From positions 1-44,960 of the forward strand of contig DIAJ01000001.1 of the NCBI GenBank assembly GCA_002415785.1: a DNA stretch of 44,960 nucleotides, written 5' to 3'. The first letter of the stretch is position 1, and every line of letters begins with the position of its first letter. The notes under the pieces are model-generated. The model did no database searches. It saw only the letters and a program-made list of their open reading frames with translations, and was not told where the DNA came from. A program made the position numbers and the translations under genes. Source of the stretch: Flavobacteriales bacterium UBA5081 (lineage in GTDB: Bacteria; Bacteroidota; Bacteroidia; Flavobacteriales_E; Vicingaceae). Shown here piece after piece: positions 28,207-36,860 of this stretch.

Positions 28207-28830
28207 ATGATTTCAATCACATTATTAATTATCATTATTACTCTTGCGGTTTCAATTCCTGCTTTTAAAAATCAGCAGTTGTTTTACCGTTTAGACTTTT
28301 CACCTCATGCGGTAGAGAGCAATAAAGAATGGCACCGTTTTATTACTCATGCATTTCTGCATGCAGATTGGATGCACCTTATTTTAAATATGTTGGTGCT
28401 TTTTTTCTTTGGCGATGCAACACAGTCATATTTTGAAGCTTATGCAGGCGCAAAAGGCACATTTTACTTTATTTTATTATATGTAGGAGGCATTGCTTTT
28501 GCTGTATTACCCACTTATAAAAAACACAAAAACAACCCAAATTACCACTCAGTAGGTGCTTCAGGAGCAGTTTCTGCTGTACTATTTTCATCTGTAATTT
28601 TCAGTCCTGGAACATCAATTTGCCTTTGGGGAGTTTTGTGTTTACCCGGAATTATTTGGGCAGTAATTTATCTTATATATTCTTATTCTCAAGCTAAAAA
28701 AGGAGGTGATTACATCAATCATGATGCGCATTTTTGGGGAGCGGTTTACGGAATAGTATTCACTTTTTTGAGCATACCACAGTCCTTTACTTCATTTTTC
28801 GACCAAATATGGAGACTTTTGCCTTTCTAA
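28207..28830 (+). CDS. rhomboid-family intramembrane serine protease
   Basis: A 207-residue polytopic inner-membrane protein with about six hydrophobic segments. HAFLHADWMHLILNML matches the rhomboid HxxxHxxxN region, GASGAV carries the catalytic Ser119, and H175 in HFWGAVYG (HxxGxxxG) completes the Ser-His dyad. Rhomboids cleave transmembrane substrates within the bilayer; the substrate is not predictable. The start lies 2 bp after parC, and a class IV aminotransferase follows 15 bp later. The link with topoisomerase genes is probably operon convenience rather than shared function. Confidence 0.9.
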   Translation: MISITLLIIIITLAVSIPAFKNQQLFYRLDFSPHAVESNKEWHRFITHAFLHADWMHLILNMLVLFFFGDATQSYFEAYAGAKGTFYFILLYVGGIAFAVLPTYKKHKNNPNYHSVGASGAVSAVLFSSVIFSPGTSICLWGVLCLPGIIWAVIYLIYSYSQAKKGGDYINHDAHFWGAVYGIVFTFLSIPQSFTSFFDQIWRLLPF

Positions 28831-28845
28831 AAAGCTCCCTATCGA

Positions 28846-29670
28846 ATGAGTCAACCTTATTATTGTCTAAATGGTCAGTTTATTGAAAAAGAAAAACTAA
28901 GCTTAGGCATTAACCGTGCTTTTAAGTTTGGTGATGGATTATTTGAAACAGTAAGATTGGTTAACGGACAAGCTCAAAACTTTTCTGATCACATCGAAAG
29001 GTTAACCGAAGGAATGAAGTTTTTAAAACTTCAATTTGATGAAAACTTCGACAAAATTATACAATTAGAGTCTGAGCAACTTATTCGCAAAAACAAGCAA
29101 TTTAAAGGAGGAGTACTCAGAATTTATGTTTATAGAGCAGGTCTGGGAAAGTACACACCACAATCGAATCAGCTGGAGTATTTAATTGAAACCGAAGAGC
29201 TCTCAGAAAATAATTATAACTTAAATGATTTAGGTTTAAGGATTGATCTTGCGGAAAGTGTTTCAATTACTCCATCAAAGTTTACGCAACTAAAAAGCTT
29301 GAATGCTTTACCTTATGTTATGGCATCCATTGAAAAAGAAAAGCGATTGTTTGATGATTTACTTTTGTTAAATGATGATCAACAGCTTGTTGAAGCAACT
29401 TCCTCAAATATTTTTTTAGTAAAGAAAAATGAATTGTTAACGCCGCCTATTTCTTCTGGCTGTTTAAGTGGAGTTATGCGAAAAAGAATTTTGCAAATAG
29501 CTTCTTCTGTTGGTTTAAATTCTAAAGAAAGTACAATTTCAGTTGATGACTTACTAGAAGCTGATGAAGTTTTTTTAACGAATAGTATTAGTGGAATAAG
29601 ATGGGTTGGAGCATTTCGTAAAAAACGCTACTTTCATAATTGGGCTAAGAAATTAGTGGAGAAGATTTAG
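28846..29670 (+). CDS. class IV PLP-dependent aminotransferase (PabC/IlvE-like)
   Basis: A 274-residue fold-type IV PLP enzyme. The N-terminus has NRAFKFGDGLFETVRL, typical of the family; K150 in QLKSLNALPYVMA is the Schiff-base lysine, and EATSSNIFLV and ITPPISSGCLSGVMR-type motifs follow. Length and motifs fit aminodeoxychorismate lyase, branched-chain or D-amino acid aminotransferases. The PabC-like reading (folate biosynthesis) is favoured by small size and FGDGLFET, but no pabA/B gene is nearby to decide. Last gene of the parE operon; converges on yqgE with 6 bp between stops. Confidence 0.85.
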   Translation: MSQPYYCLNGQFIEKEKLSLGINRAFKFGDGLFETVRLVNGQAQNFSDHIERLTEGMKFLKLQFDENFDKIIQLESEQLIRKNKQFKGGVLRIYVYRAGLGKYTPQSNQLEYLIETEELSENNYNLNDLGLRIDLAESVSITPSKFTQLKSLNALPYVMASIEKEKRLFDDLLLLNDDQQLVEATSSNIFLVKKNELLTPPISSGCLSGVMRKRILQIASSVGLNSKESTISVDDLLEADEVFLTNSISGIRWVGAFRKKRYFHNWAKKLVEKI

Positions 29671-29676
29671 AGTCTC

Positions 29677-30267
29677 CTAATTCAAAGCCGGATCTATAGG
29701 AAAGTTGGCCATAATTGATATTTCTTTAGGCGAATCGGCAACTACCTCATTCCAGAGTTTTTGGTTTCTACTGAAAATAGTTTCAAAATTGGATTCTTTA
29801 ATCAGCCATGAGTTTTGCTTAAGTTCCTCTTCTAGTTGAGTTTTATCCCATCCTGAATACCCCAAAAAGAACTTTATTTCATTTGGTTGAACAAGCTTTT
29901 GCTCAATCATTGCTTTTACTTGCTCTAAGTTTCCATTCCAGTACAAGCCTTTCTGAATCTCAACACTGTCATTAATTAAATCACCCTTGGTATGAATAAA
30001 AAACAAACTCTGAGTTTCTACCGGTCCTCCTAAATAAATTGGTGCATCAAATTCAGGGAAATCAGCAATTACATCACTCAGTTGAATGTTATCCGCTTTG
30101 TTTAAAATAAAGCCGACAGCTCCGTCATCGTTAAACTCTACCAGCAAAACTACAGAACGGCTAAAGTTAAAGTCATTCATAAAAGGTTCGGCAATTAATA
30201 GCTTTCCTTTTTCCGCTTTAAAGCGATTCAACTCTGATATTTTTCGCTGAAATGGGTTGTAATCCAT
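29677..30267 (-). CDS. YqgE/AlgH family protein
   Basis: A 196-residue protein of the UPF0301 family. Family motifs are visible: LLIAEPFMNDFNFSRSVVLL near the N-terminus, DGAVGFILNK, YLGGPVETQSLFFIH, and FFLGYSGWDKTQLEEEL. The biochemical role of this family is unsettled; it was named for effects on alginate regulation in Pseudomonas. It is transcribed alone, divergently from the TMTC-like gene. Its promoter element sits almost on the start codon (see 30275-30282), so the message may be nearly leaderless. Confidence 0.93.
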   Translation of the reverse strand: MDYNPFQRKISELNRFKAEKGKLLIAEPFMNDFNFSRSVVLLVEFNDDGAVGFILNKADNIQLSDVIADFPEFDAPIYLGGPVETQSLFFIHTKGDLINDSVEIQKGLYWNGNLEQVKAMIEQKLVQPNEIKFFLGYSGWDKTQLEEELKQNSWLIKESNFETIFSRNQKLWNEVVADSPKEISIMANFPIDPALN

Positions 30268-30274
30268 AGTGAAC

Positions 30275-30282
30275 CAAATATA
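30275..30282 (-). promoter_or_regulatory. Bacteroidota -7 promoter element (TATATTTG on minus strand)
   Basis: Plus-strand CAAATATA gives an exact TAnnTTTG on the minus strand, ending only 7 bp before the yqgE start codon. If used, transcription would begin within a few bases of the ATG. Confidence 0.5.
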
Positions 30283-30363
30283 AGATTTTATTGCAAATTC
30301 AATTCTTTGTTAGGGTAATTCTCTTATAAAAATTATAACTTTCCACCCTAATTCAATCAAAGT

Positions 30364-32133
30364 TTGATAAAATCAATCCAAAAAATACCAACACTTTGGC
30401 TCAAGGTAATTTTATTTGTTGCCGCATTTGCTGCTTATTCAAATACTTTAAATCACGAATTTGTATTAGATGACGAGATTGTTTTTACAAAAAATAAATT
30501 TGTTCAAGAAGGACTTAGTGGAATTGATGACATTTTAAGTCATGGATTTCTCTATGGCTTTAATCAGAGAAACGACCAATCTTACCGACCGCTTACGCTA
30601 ATCAATTTGGCAATAGAAAAACAAATTTTTGGCAATAATCCAAAGGCAATACATTGGATGCAGGTTCTTATATATGCGATCTCTATAGTGTTGTTATTCC
30701 AGTTTTTAATGCTTCTTTTCAAGAATACTGATCGTTCAATTCTCTTTTGGATTACGCTTTTGTTTGCTTTGCACCCAATACATACAGAAGTAGTTGCAAA
30801 TATTAAAAGCAGAGATGAGCTACTTCATTTTATTTTTGCCATTCTTACTTTATTTTATGCAATCAAGTATTTCGATTACAAAAAGACTAACTATTTATGG
30901 TACAGTGTTGGTTTTTATTTGTTTGCGCTTTTAAGCAAAGAAATGGCGGTTACCTTAATTGTTATTCTTCCACTTTGCCTTTGGTTTTTTCGCACTGTAG
31001 ATTTTAAAAAGCTGCTCAGTATTAGTTGGCCAATAATCTGTGTTTTCGTATTGTATCTTGGACTTAGAAATTTTATTTTGGATGCTGTCACTTTTGACGA
31101 AGAAATGACCGTAATTAACAATACTTTAGCTGCTGCAACTTCTATCTCAGAGCGTTTGGCTACTAATATTTACATTTTTAGCGAATATGTAAAACTGTTG
31201 TTCTTTCCTCATCCACTTAGTTGGGATTATTCTTACCCTCACTTTTCAATTGTTGACTTTAGTAATAAAAGAGTCATTTTAACGCTGATATTATTCTTTT
31301 TTGCATTAACTGCTGCGATTTTGAAGTTAAAAAGTAAGAGCATTTTTAGTTTCTGCTTTTTCTTTTTTATAGCTGCTTTCTCGGTTGCTTCTAACTTTTT
31401 TATTTTAATTGGTTCAACCTTGGGCGAACGCTTATTGTTTTTTCCATCTTTAGCTTTTGTTGTTTTTTTAGTTTTCGGTATTCAGTATTTAACGAAAAAA
31501 TCCTTTAGAAAACAAACTAGGCAGTTAGCTTTATTTAATGGAATTTTGATTTTAATTACTGTTCTATATTCGTTTAAAACAGTAGATCGAAATGCCGATT
31601 GGAAAAACAGCTTAGCTTTATTTGAAGCTGGAGTAGAAGCTACTCCAAACAATTCTAGAGCCCAATCAGCTTTAGCTTCTGCTTATCGACAAAAAGGAGA
31701 GGGAATTCGAAGTATGGAAGCACAATTTTGGTATCAAAAAGCAATCAATCATTATCAAAAAAGCATAAACTTATACGAGGGAAATGTTGATGCACATTAC
31801 AATCTTGGCGTTACTTATATGAATTTAGGAAACGATACTAAAGCAAAAACAGCTTTTGAGAATTGCCTAACCAAAGAGCCCAATCACCTTCAAGCACTGA
31901 ATAATTTAGGAGTGATTTATTTTAGATCAAGCGATTATAATAATGCCTTGAAATATTTCACTCAATGTTTAAAAATAGATGAAAATTTTCAAAATGCATT
32001 GGCTAATATAGGCGCTGTTCATCACAATTTAGGTAATTTTAATGAGGCTAAAAGTTTCTATGAAAGAGCCTTGCAACTCAATCCAAATGATGTGAATACA
32101 AGAAACAACTATCAACAGTTAACGAACAGATAA
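30364..32133 (+). CDS. TMTC-like polytopic membrane protein with C-terminal TPR repeats
   Basis: A 589-residue protein. Residues 1 to ~400 hold about ten membrane segments with GT-C glycosyltransferase features: FVLDDEIVF in the first periplasmic loop, SYRPLTLINLAIE, and LHPIHTEVVANIKSRDELL, which match the TMTC/DUF1736 family. Residues ~425-585 are TPR repeats (AHYNLGVTYMNLGNDTKAKTAF; ALNNLGVIYFRSSDYNNALKYF; ALANIGAVHHNLGNFNEAKSFY). Eukaryotic relatives are O-mannosyltransferases; bacterial members are presumed to glycosylate proteins or envelope polymers, here unproven. The start is TTG at 30364. pdxH follows 9 bp downstream. Confidence 0.85.
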   Translation: MIKSIQKIPTLWLKVILFVAAFAAYSNTLNHEFVLDDEIVFTKNKFVQEGLSGIDDILSHGFLYGFNQRNDQSYRPLTLINLAIEKQIFGNNPKAIHWMQVLIYAISIVLLFQFLMLLFKNTDRSILFWITLLFALHPIHTEVVANIKSRDELLHFIFAILTLFYAIKYFDYKKTNYLWYSVGFYLFALLSKEMAVTLIVILPLCLWFFRTVDFKKLLSISWPIICVFVLYLGLRNFILDAVTFDEEMTVINNTLAAATSISERLATNIYIFSEYVKLLFFPHPLSWDYSYPHFSIVDFSNKRVILTLILFFFALTAAILKLKSKSIFSFCFFFFIAAFSVASNFFILIGSTLGERLLFFPSLAFVVFLVFGIQYLTKKSFRKQTRQLALFNGILILITVLYSFKTVDRNADWKNSLALFEAGVEATPNNSRAQSALASAYRQKGEGIRSMEAQFWYQKAINHYQKSINLYEGNVDAHYNLGVTYMNLGNDTKAKTAFENCLTKEPNHLQALNNLGVIYFRSSDYNNALKYFTQCLKIDENFQNALANIGAVHHNLGNFNEAKSFYERALQLNPNDVNTRNNYQQLTNR

Positions 32134-32142
32134 AAACTATTT

Positions 32143-32790
32143 ATGGATAAAGTTAGAAAAACAGTCAAACATATTCGTAGAGATTTTACATACGACACTT
32201 TAGATGAAAACGAAGCACCTAAAAACCCGCTAGACCTTTTACATAAGTGGTTGGAAGAAGCAATTAAAGCAGAATTGAAGGAGCCAAACGCATTTGTACT
32301 CTCTACAGTGAACAATGCGCAACCCGATAGTAGGGTAGTATTGTTGCGAGATGCCCGTGAGGAAGGTCTTGAGTTTTTTACAAATTATTCTAGTAAAAAA
32401 GGTCAGGATTTAACACACAACAACTTGGTTTCCATAAACTTTTTTTGGGTTGAGTTAGACCGTCAAATTCGTATTCATGCAAAAGTTGACCGATTAGCTT
32501 CTCATTTATCGGATGAGTATTTTGCTTCACGTCCGCGTGCCAGTCAAATTGGAGCATGGGCATCTAATCAAAGTCATAAATTAAAAAGTAGAGCTTCTTT
32601 GGAGGACCGAATCACTGAAATTGAGAGTAAGTTCGAAGGTCAGGATGTTCCTCGCCCTGATTTTTGGGGAGGTTACCTAGCTGTTCCTTCTTATTATGAG
32701 TTTTGGCAAGGTAGAGCTAGTCGATTACACGATCGAATTGTTTACGAACAAATGGATGATAATTGGGAAATGAAGCGACTTTATCCTTAA
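32143..32790 (+). CDS. pdxH: pyridoxamine 5'-phosphate oxidase
   Basis: A 215-residue FMN enzyme of full family length that oxidises pyridoxamine/pyridoxine phosphate to pyridoxal phosphate, the last step of vitamin B6 synthesis and salvage. Visible motifs are PDSRVVLLRDA, FFTNYSSKKGQDL, FFWVELDRQIRIHAKVDRL, SRPRASQIGAWAS, VPRPDFWGGY and the C-terminal FWQGRASRLHDRI...WEMKRLYP signature. It sits between the TMTC-like gene (9 bp) and a glycosyltransferase gene (1 bp). Confidence 0.97.
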   Translation: MDKVRKTVKHIRRDFTYDTLDENEAPKNPLDLLHKWLEEAIKAELKEPNAFVLSTVNNAQPDSRVVLLRDAREEGLEFFTNYSSKKGQDLTHNNLVSINFFWVELDRQIRIHAKVDRLASHLSDEYFASRPRASQIGAWASNQSHKLKSRASLEDRITEIESKFEGQDVPRPDFWGGYLAVPSYYEFWQGRASRLHDRIVYEQMDDNWEMKRLYP

Positions 32791-32791
32791 A

Positions 32792-34027
32792 ATGAATTTA
32801 GTAGAAAGTTACCTTAAAAAGCATGCCTTTCGTCAGAAATTAATAAACACATTGCCCAATACAAACTTGGGAATGGTTATCGTTATTCCGGCTTATATTG
32901 AGGAAAGCATATTGCAGCCATTAAAAGCACTTTCAAATTGTGCAACTCCAATTAAGAGTGTTGAAGTTATTGTTGTTTTCAATGCTTCAGAAGAGGATTC
33001 AGAAGAAATTCTTCAAAAGAATATTAATGCACTAAGTGAAGCAAAATCTTATTACTCTTTGCTTCAGAAACCTTTTTACGATCTACATTTTATTGTTGAA
33101 CACCATTTACCTAAAAAACATGCGGGAGTTGGCTTGGCTAGAAAAATTGGCATGGATGAAGCCGCGAGGAGATTGGCGCATATTAATAAAATAGAAGCTC
33201 CAATTATTTGCTTTGATGCGGATAGCAGTTGTGAAGTAAACTATTTGAAAGCTATTGAAAATCATTTTAATAATTTCCCGGAGACTTCAGCTGCATCTAT
33301 TCATTTTGAACACCCTTTAGATGGTGATCTGTTTAGTTCTGAGGTTTATAAAGGCATTACCTTTTATGAATTACACCTTCGCTATTATAAAAATGCCTTG
33401 GCTTTTGCTAATCTGCCTTATGCTTTTCATACCATCGGTTCTTCAATGGCTGTTAAAACAATAGATTACTGTAAACAAGGGGGGATGAACAAGCGAAAAG
33501 CCGGAGAAGATTTTTATTTTTTACAGAAGTTTATAAAGTTGGGAAATTTTAGTGAGATTAAAGATACAATGGTAATCCCTTCGCCAAGAGTTTCTGACAG
33601 GGTGCCATTTGGAACAGGAAGAGCTATTAAAGAAATGTTGGAAAAGGGGAGAAGCATTGAAATGTCTTATGCTTTTAAAAGTTTCCGTTTAATTAAAGAA
33701 GCTTTACAAAGCCTTGAAAATTGGTATAATGGAGATGTAGAAACTCATCAATATTTCATTGAATTTGTTGGCAAAGAAAAGCTTTTGGAGAAAGTTGTGG
33801 AAATTCGACGACAGTCAAGTAATCAGCAGCTTTTTGTTAAACGTTTTTTTCATTGGTTTGATGCTTTTCAATGTTTAAAATTCGTTCATTTTCTTAGAGA
33901 TCAATATTATCCGAACGAAGAGTTAAATATAGTTGTACCTAAATTGCTTAATGAAGTTGGTCTAAGAGAAGAGTTTTTGACAGAGAAGGATCTTTTATTG
34001 AAATTGAGAGAATTGGATAGGAATTAG
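32792..34027 (+). CDS. family 2-like glycosyltransferase
   Basis: A 411-residue cytoplasmic or membrane-associated protein with a GT-A fold signature: MVIVIPAYIEESILQPLKAL near residue 30, a DxD-like ICFDADSSCEVNYL near ~145-158, and GEDFYFLQKFIKLG at ~230-243, as in GT2 enzymes. No membrane segments are obvious. It starts 1 bp after pdxH, so it is in the same transcript. The substrate is unknown; proximity to a GT-C-like protein suggests envelope glycan work, but that is inference. Confidence 0.75.
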   Translation: MNLVESYLKKHAFRQKLINTLPNTNLGMVIVIPAYIEESILQPLKALSNCATPIKSVEVIVVFNASEEDSEEILQKNINALSEAKSYYSLLQKPFYDLHFIVEHHLPKKHAGVGLARKIGMDEAARRLAHINKIEAPIICFDADSSCEVNYLKAIENHFNNFPETSAASIHFEHPLDGDLFSSEVYKGITFYELHLRYYKNALAFANLPYAFHTIGSSMAVKTIDYCKQGGMNKRKAGEDFYFLQKFIKLGNFSEIKDTMVIPSPRVSDRVPFGTGRAIKEMLEKGRSIEMSYAFKSFRLIKEALQSLENWYNGDVETHQYFIEFVGKEKLLEKVVEIRRQSSNQQLFVKRFFHWFDAFQCLKFVHFLRDQYYPNEELNIVVPKLLNEVGLREEFLTEKDLLLKLRELDRN

Positions 34028-34032
34028 ATTTT

Positions 34033-34515
34033 TTAGTTTTCACTACTTGATCGAAGTTCTTTCACAAATTTGAAATTGTGCTCATTAACTACATATCTAC
34101 CAGATTCTATTAACTGAAAAACTTCGTACTCTCTATCTTTTTTATAGGGTCTTATTTTTTTAAATGAACGACAAACGTTTATTTGTCCCTGATTTAAATT
34201 TGATATTGATTGCTTTTGAGTAAAGTCAATTGGCGAATTCTCCGAAAGCTCTAAACCAATGATTTCAATATTTTTTTCTTTGCAGTGGTAATTAATCAAT
34301 TGTTTAGGTTTTCTAAATTCTAAATAATGAATGTCTTTCATTACTTTTTGGAAAGTCTGATCACTGTATTTGTCTAAAAGATTGATAGCATACTCCGAGT
34401 GTTGATCTTGTAAAACCTTCCATTCAAACCTGCTGTAGCCCTGCTTGTAAAGGAATTCTTGAAAATCCATTTGCATGAGGTCAAACTCTTGATATGTTAA
34501 TTGGCGATACTTCAA
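34033..34515 (-). CDS. DUF6495-like hypothetical protein
   Basis: A 160-residue protein. I chose TTG at 34515 as start, giving MKYRQLTYQEFDLMQMDFQEFL, which matches the KYRxLT opening I recall for the Bacteroidota DUF6495 family. The same frame stays open to 34689, but that extension overlaps the thioesterase gene and is its shadow. Function unknown; it has basic C-terminal residues and no membrane segment. It lies 37 bp after the thioesterase gene in the same direction and converges on the glycosyltransferase gene with 5 bp between stops. Confidence 0.65.
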   Translation of the reverse strand: MKYRQLTYQEFDLMQMDFQEFLYKQGYSRFEWKVLQDQHSEYAINLLDKYSDQTFQKVMKDIHYLEFRKPKQLINYHCKEKNIEIIGLELSENSPIDFTQKQSISNLNQGQINVCRSFKKIRPYKKDREYEVFQLIESGRYVVNEHNFKFVKELRSSSEN

Positions 34516-34552
34516 TTTAGTAGTAAATATATTTCGAAAATAAAAAGTTTTT

Positions 34553-34993
34553 TTAAGTTTCCAAAGGCTTGCCCTCAAATTCTTCAATTTTTTTTCTAAT
34601 ATCCATTGGAATTGCATCACTTTTACCACTCTTAATGTCAATGTTAACAAGCGCCTGATGTGCTTTAGCGGCAATAGCATAACCCTCATTATTTTCAGTA
34701 GTAATTACACTCTCGAAGTGAAAACTTTTTGTTCCTATTTTACTAACTCTAGTATAAACGGCTACTTCTTCTCCAAACTGAATAGGTCGTAGATAGTCGA
34801 TTTCAATTCTTGCAACTACAGCATTAAATGATTTTATGTCATTAAACTGTTGTAAAACTTCCTGAGAGTAAGCAATTCTAGATTCCTCTAAAAAGTTTAA
34901 ATATCTGGCATTGTTAACATGATGCATAGCATCAAGATCCATAAATCGCACATTTAACTTGATTTTATGTTGAAATAAATTTAGGTTAATCAT
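34553..34993 (-). CDS. acyl-CoA thioesterase, hotdog fold (4HBT family)
   Basis: A 146-residue single-hotdog protein. The signature VRFMDLDAMHHVNNARYLNFLEESR places the catalytic-type Asp at ~19, as in 4-hydroxybenzoyl-CoA thioesterase and YbgC relatives. It would hydrolyse acyl-CoA thioesters in the cytoplasm; the chain preference cannot be read. Its start overlaps the upstream gene by 8 bp, so translation is probably coupled. Confidence 0.9.
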   Translation of the reverse strand: MINLNLFQHKIKLNVRFMDLDAMHHVNNARYLNFLEESRIAYSQEVLQQFNDIKSFNAVVARIEIDYLRPIQFGEEVAVYTRVSKIGTKSFHFESVITTENNEGYAIAAKAHQALVNIDIKSGKSDAIPMDIRKKIEEFEGKPLET

Positions 34994-35546
34994 AATTAAT
35001 AAGGTTTAAAAGTTTCTCTAAGGAGGTTAAGTAATTAATTTTTAAGTTGTTTAACTCACTTAAAGGGAATTGAAAGCTGAGTTTTACAAATTCTGCTGTT
35101 TCACTTATTTTAGTTTTACTATTAACTTTATTGTTTAATTCGTTCTCCCAAATATCTCCAATTTGAGTGTAGAATAAACCATCGCTGTTTACTAAGTTTT
35201 TATTTAATGCTTTAAGATACTCCTTTAAATATTTTCCTTTTAGAATTAAACTCACAGAGTATGCTTTTGACCACCAAATCATTGTTCTAATGGCAAAAAT
35301 ATCTGTCTTGCTAAAGCATCTTGGGTAATCAAGTACTACAAACGGCAGTCCTTGGTGCTTTTCGCCTTTACTTACTTTTGGTGGAGCGCTAAGTGCATTT
35401 AATTTTGAATATTTTTCAGCAGTTTGATTTCCGAGCTTTTGCAGTACCAATTCTGACAGCCTAAGAATCTTATTTTTTTGGCGAATAAATTGTTCACTTT
35501 CTATTAATTGTATTTCATCACTACTAAATAGCTGATTTTCTTCCAT
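34986..35546 (-). CDS. hypothetical protein, thioesterase-linked
   Basis: A 186-residue soluble protein that I do not recognise by name. It contains LPFVVLDYPRCFSKTDIFAIRTMIWW, an unusually conserved-looking aromatic segment around residues 68-92, and no signal peptide or membrane helix. Overlap of 8 bp with the thioesterase gene argues for a real gene and a joint role. It is first in its minus-strand cluster; no exact TAnnTTTG was found upstream. Confidence 0.7.
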   Translation of the reverse strand: MEENQLFSSDEIQLIESEQFIRQKNKILRLSELVLQKLGNQTAEKYSKLNALSAPPKVSKGEKHQGLPFVVLDYPRCFSKTDIFAIRTMIWWSKAYSVSLILKGKYLKEYLKALNKNLVNSDGLFYTQIGDIWENELNNKVNSKTKISETAEFVKLSFQFPLSELNNLKINYLTSLEKLLNLINYD

Positions 35547-35589
35547 ACAGTAAATGTAATTTTTTATGAGTGAAAGAAGAATTTATTTT

Positions 35590-35622
35590 TTGTAAATAAT
35601 TTAAAAATATTTCTTATCATTG
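35590..35622 (+). promoter_or_regulatory. candidate promoter for the SPFH operon
   Basis: TTG at 35590-35592 and TATCATTG at 35615-35622 (one mismatch to TAnnTTTG) are spaced 22 bp apart, 36 bp before the SPFH start codon. Confidence 0.4.
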
Positions 35623-35658
35623 TGATATCATTTTAATATTAATTTAAATTTACTAATC

Positions 35659-36513
35659 ATGAATCACGAAAAAGAAACAAAACCTGCTTCAGGGTATTTA
35701 ATGTTAGCAATAATCCTAGTTATTATTGCATTAGGGATTATCGGAATTGCCCTCTATCACAATCCTTGGTTTGTGGCATTAATTATTATTGGTTTAGTAA
35801 TGTGTATTGGCTTTTTCTTTGTATATCCAAATGGCTCAAGAGTTTTAACATTGTTTGGGGAATACAAAGGCACGGTTAAAGAACACGGTTTTTACTGGGT
35901 AAATCCATTTTTTGTTCGTCAGAATATTTCATTAAGAGCAAGAAATTTTGACAGTGAAAGATTGAAAGTAAATGACAAGTTGGGTAATCCGATTAACATT
36001 AGTGTGATCTTAGTTTGGCGGGTTAAGGATACTTATAAAGCTGCTTTTGAAGTTGATATTTACGAAAACTTTGTGAGAGTGCAGACAGATGCCGCAGTAA
36101 GAAAGTTAGCAGGGATGTATGCCTACGATAATTTTGATGATGATGAGCAAGAAGTAACACTGCGAAGCGGGATGGAGGAGATCAATGAGAATATGGAAAA
36201 AGAGGTTTCTGAACGATTGGCCATTGCAGGAATAGAGGTTTTAGAAGCTAGAATTGGTTATTTGGCTTATGCTTCAGAAATAGCTTCAGCAATGTTGCGA
36301 CGTCAGCAAGCTACTGCAATTGTTGCTGCTAGAATGAAAATAGTTGAAGGAGCTGTCTGGATGGTTGAAGAAGCAATCAATCAACTAAATAAACGAAAAG
36401 TAGTAGAGTTAGACGAAGATAAAAAAGCCGCAATGGTGAGTAACTTAATGACAGTACTTTGTGCAGATAAGGATGCTTCACCAGTGATAAATACAGGTAC
36501 TCTAAATCATTAA
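35659..36513 (+). CDS. SPFH (stomatin/prohibitin/flotillin-like) membrane protein
   Basis: A 284-residue protein with two adjacent hydrophobic segments at ~13-33 and ~35-56 followed by an SPFH/Band 7 domain (GSRVLTLFGEYKGTVKEHGFYWVNPFF; ISLRARNFDSERLKVNDKLGNPINISVILVWRVKD). A helical C-terminal region with MLRRQQATAIVAARMKIVEGAV is typical of this bacterial subgroup. SPFH proteins form membrane microdomain scaffolds and often modulate proteases; the partner is unknown here. The next two tiny genes and a porin gene follow within 12 bp, 2 bp and an overlap, so all four likely form one operon. Confidence 0.9.
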   Translation: MNHEKETKPASGYLMLAIILVIIALGIIGIALYHNPWFVALIIIGLVMCIGFFFVYPNGSRVLTLFGEYKGTVKEHGFYWVNPFFVRQNISLRARNFDSERLKVNDKLGNPINISVILVWRVKDTYKAAFEVDIYENFVRVQTDAAVRKLAGMYAYDNFDDDEQEVTLRSGMEEINENMEKEVSERLAIAGIEVLEARIGYLAYASEIASAMLRRQQATAIVAARMKIVEGAVWMVEEAINQLNKRKVVELDEDKKAAMVSNLMTVLCADKDASPVINTGTLNH

Positions 36514-36525
36514 AATTTTATAAAG

Positions 36526-36675
36526 ATGAAAAAGTATCAGCTGTTAAGTAAAGGAATATTTGAAAGTCAAGCAAAATTTGAGAATCGAATTAATCAATTA
36601 ACTTTTGAAGGCTGGAAAGCAATTTCTATCAGTCATTACAGTGGGCAAATGGTTGTTTTGATGGAAAAAGTGTAG
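36526..36675 (+). CDS. 49-residue small protein (DUF4177-like)
   Basis: A short gene starting at ATG 36526 and ending at TAG 36673-36675: MKKYQLLSKGIFESQAKFEN... and ...FEGWKAISISHYSGQMVVLMEKV. The pattern of an N-terminal strand, an amphipathic helix and GW followed by strands fits the DUF4177 type of small domain. It is packed between the SPFH gene (12 bp) and the Arc-like gene (2 bp), which supports coding. Function unknown. Confidence 0.7.
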   Translation: MKKYQLLSKGIFESQAKFENRINQLTFEGWKAISISHYSGQMVVLMEKV

Positions 36676-36677
36676 TT

Positions 36678-36860
36678 ATGGCTAAGAAAAAAGCGTTTGC
36701 ATTAAGGTTAGATCCCGAAGTATTAAAGGCGGTTGAAAAATGGGCAGCGGATGAATTTCGTAGTACCAATGGTCAATTGGAATGGATAATAACGCAAGCG
36801 CTTAAAAAAGAAAGTCGTTTAAAATCTAAGTCTAATAAATCCCTAAATGATGAAGTATAA
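36678..36860 (+). CDS. Arc-like ribbon-helix-helix small protein
   Basis: A 60-residue protein: FALRLDPEVLKAVEKWAADEFRS then TNGQLEWIITQALKKESR. The pattern (one strand, two helices) matches Arc/MetJ-type ribbon-helix-helix proteins, which bind DNA as dimers. Such small Arc-like genes recur beside bacterial SPFH genes, so it may regulate this operon or assist the SPFH complex; neither is shown. The stop overlaps the porin gene start by 14 bp. Confidence 0.8.
   Translation: MAKKKAFALRLDPEVLKAVEKWAADEFRSTNGQLEWIITQALKKESRLKSKSNKSLNDEV

Noticed and set aside
34516..34689. N-terminal extension of the DUF6495-like gene to 34689
   Set aside because: It lies inside the thioesterase gene and its translation is basic and low in family likeness. 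The TTG at 34515 gives the expected MKYRQLT start.
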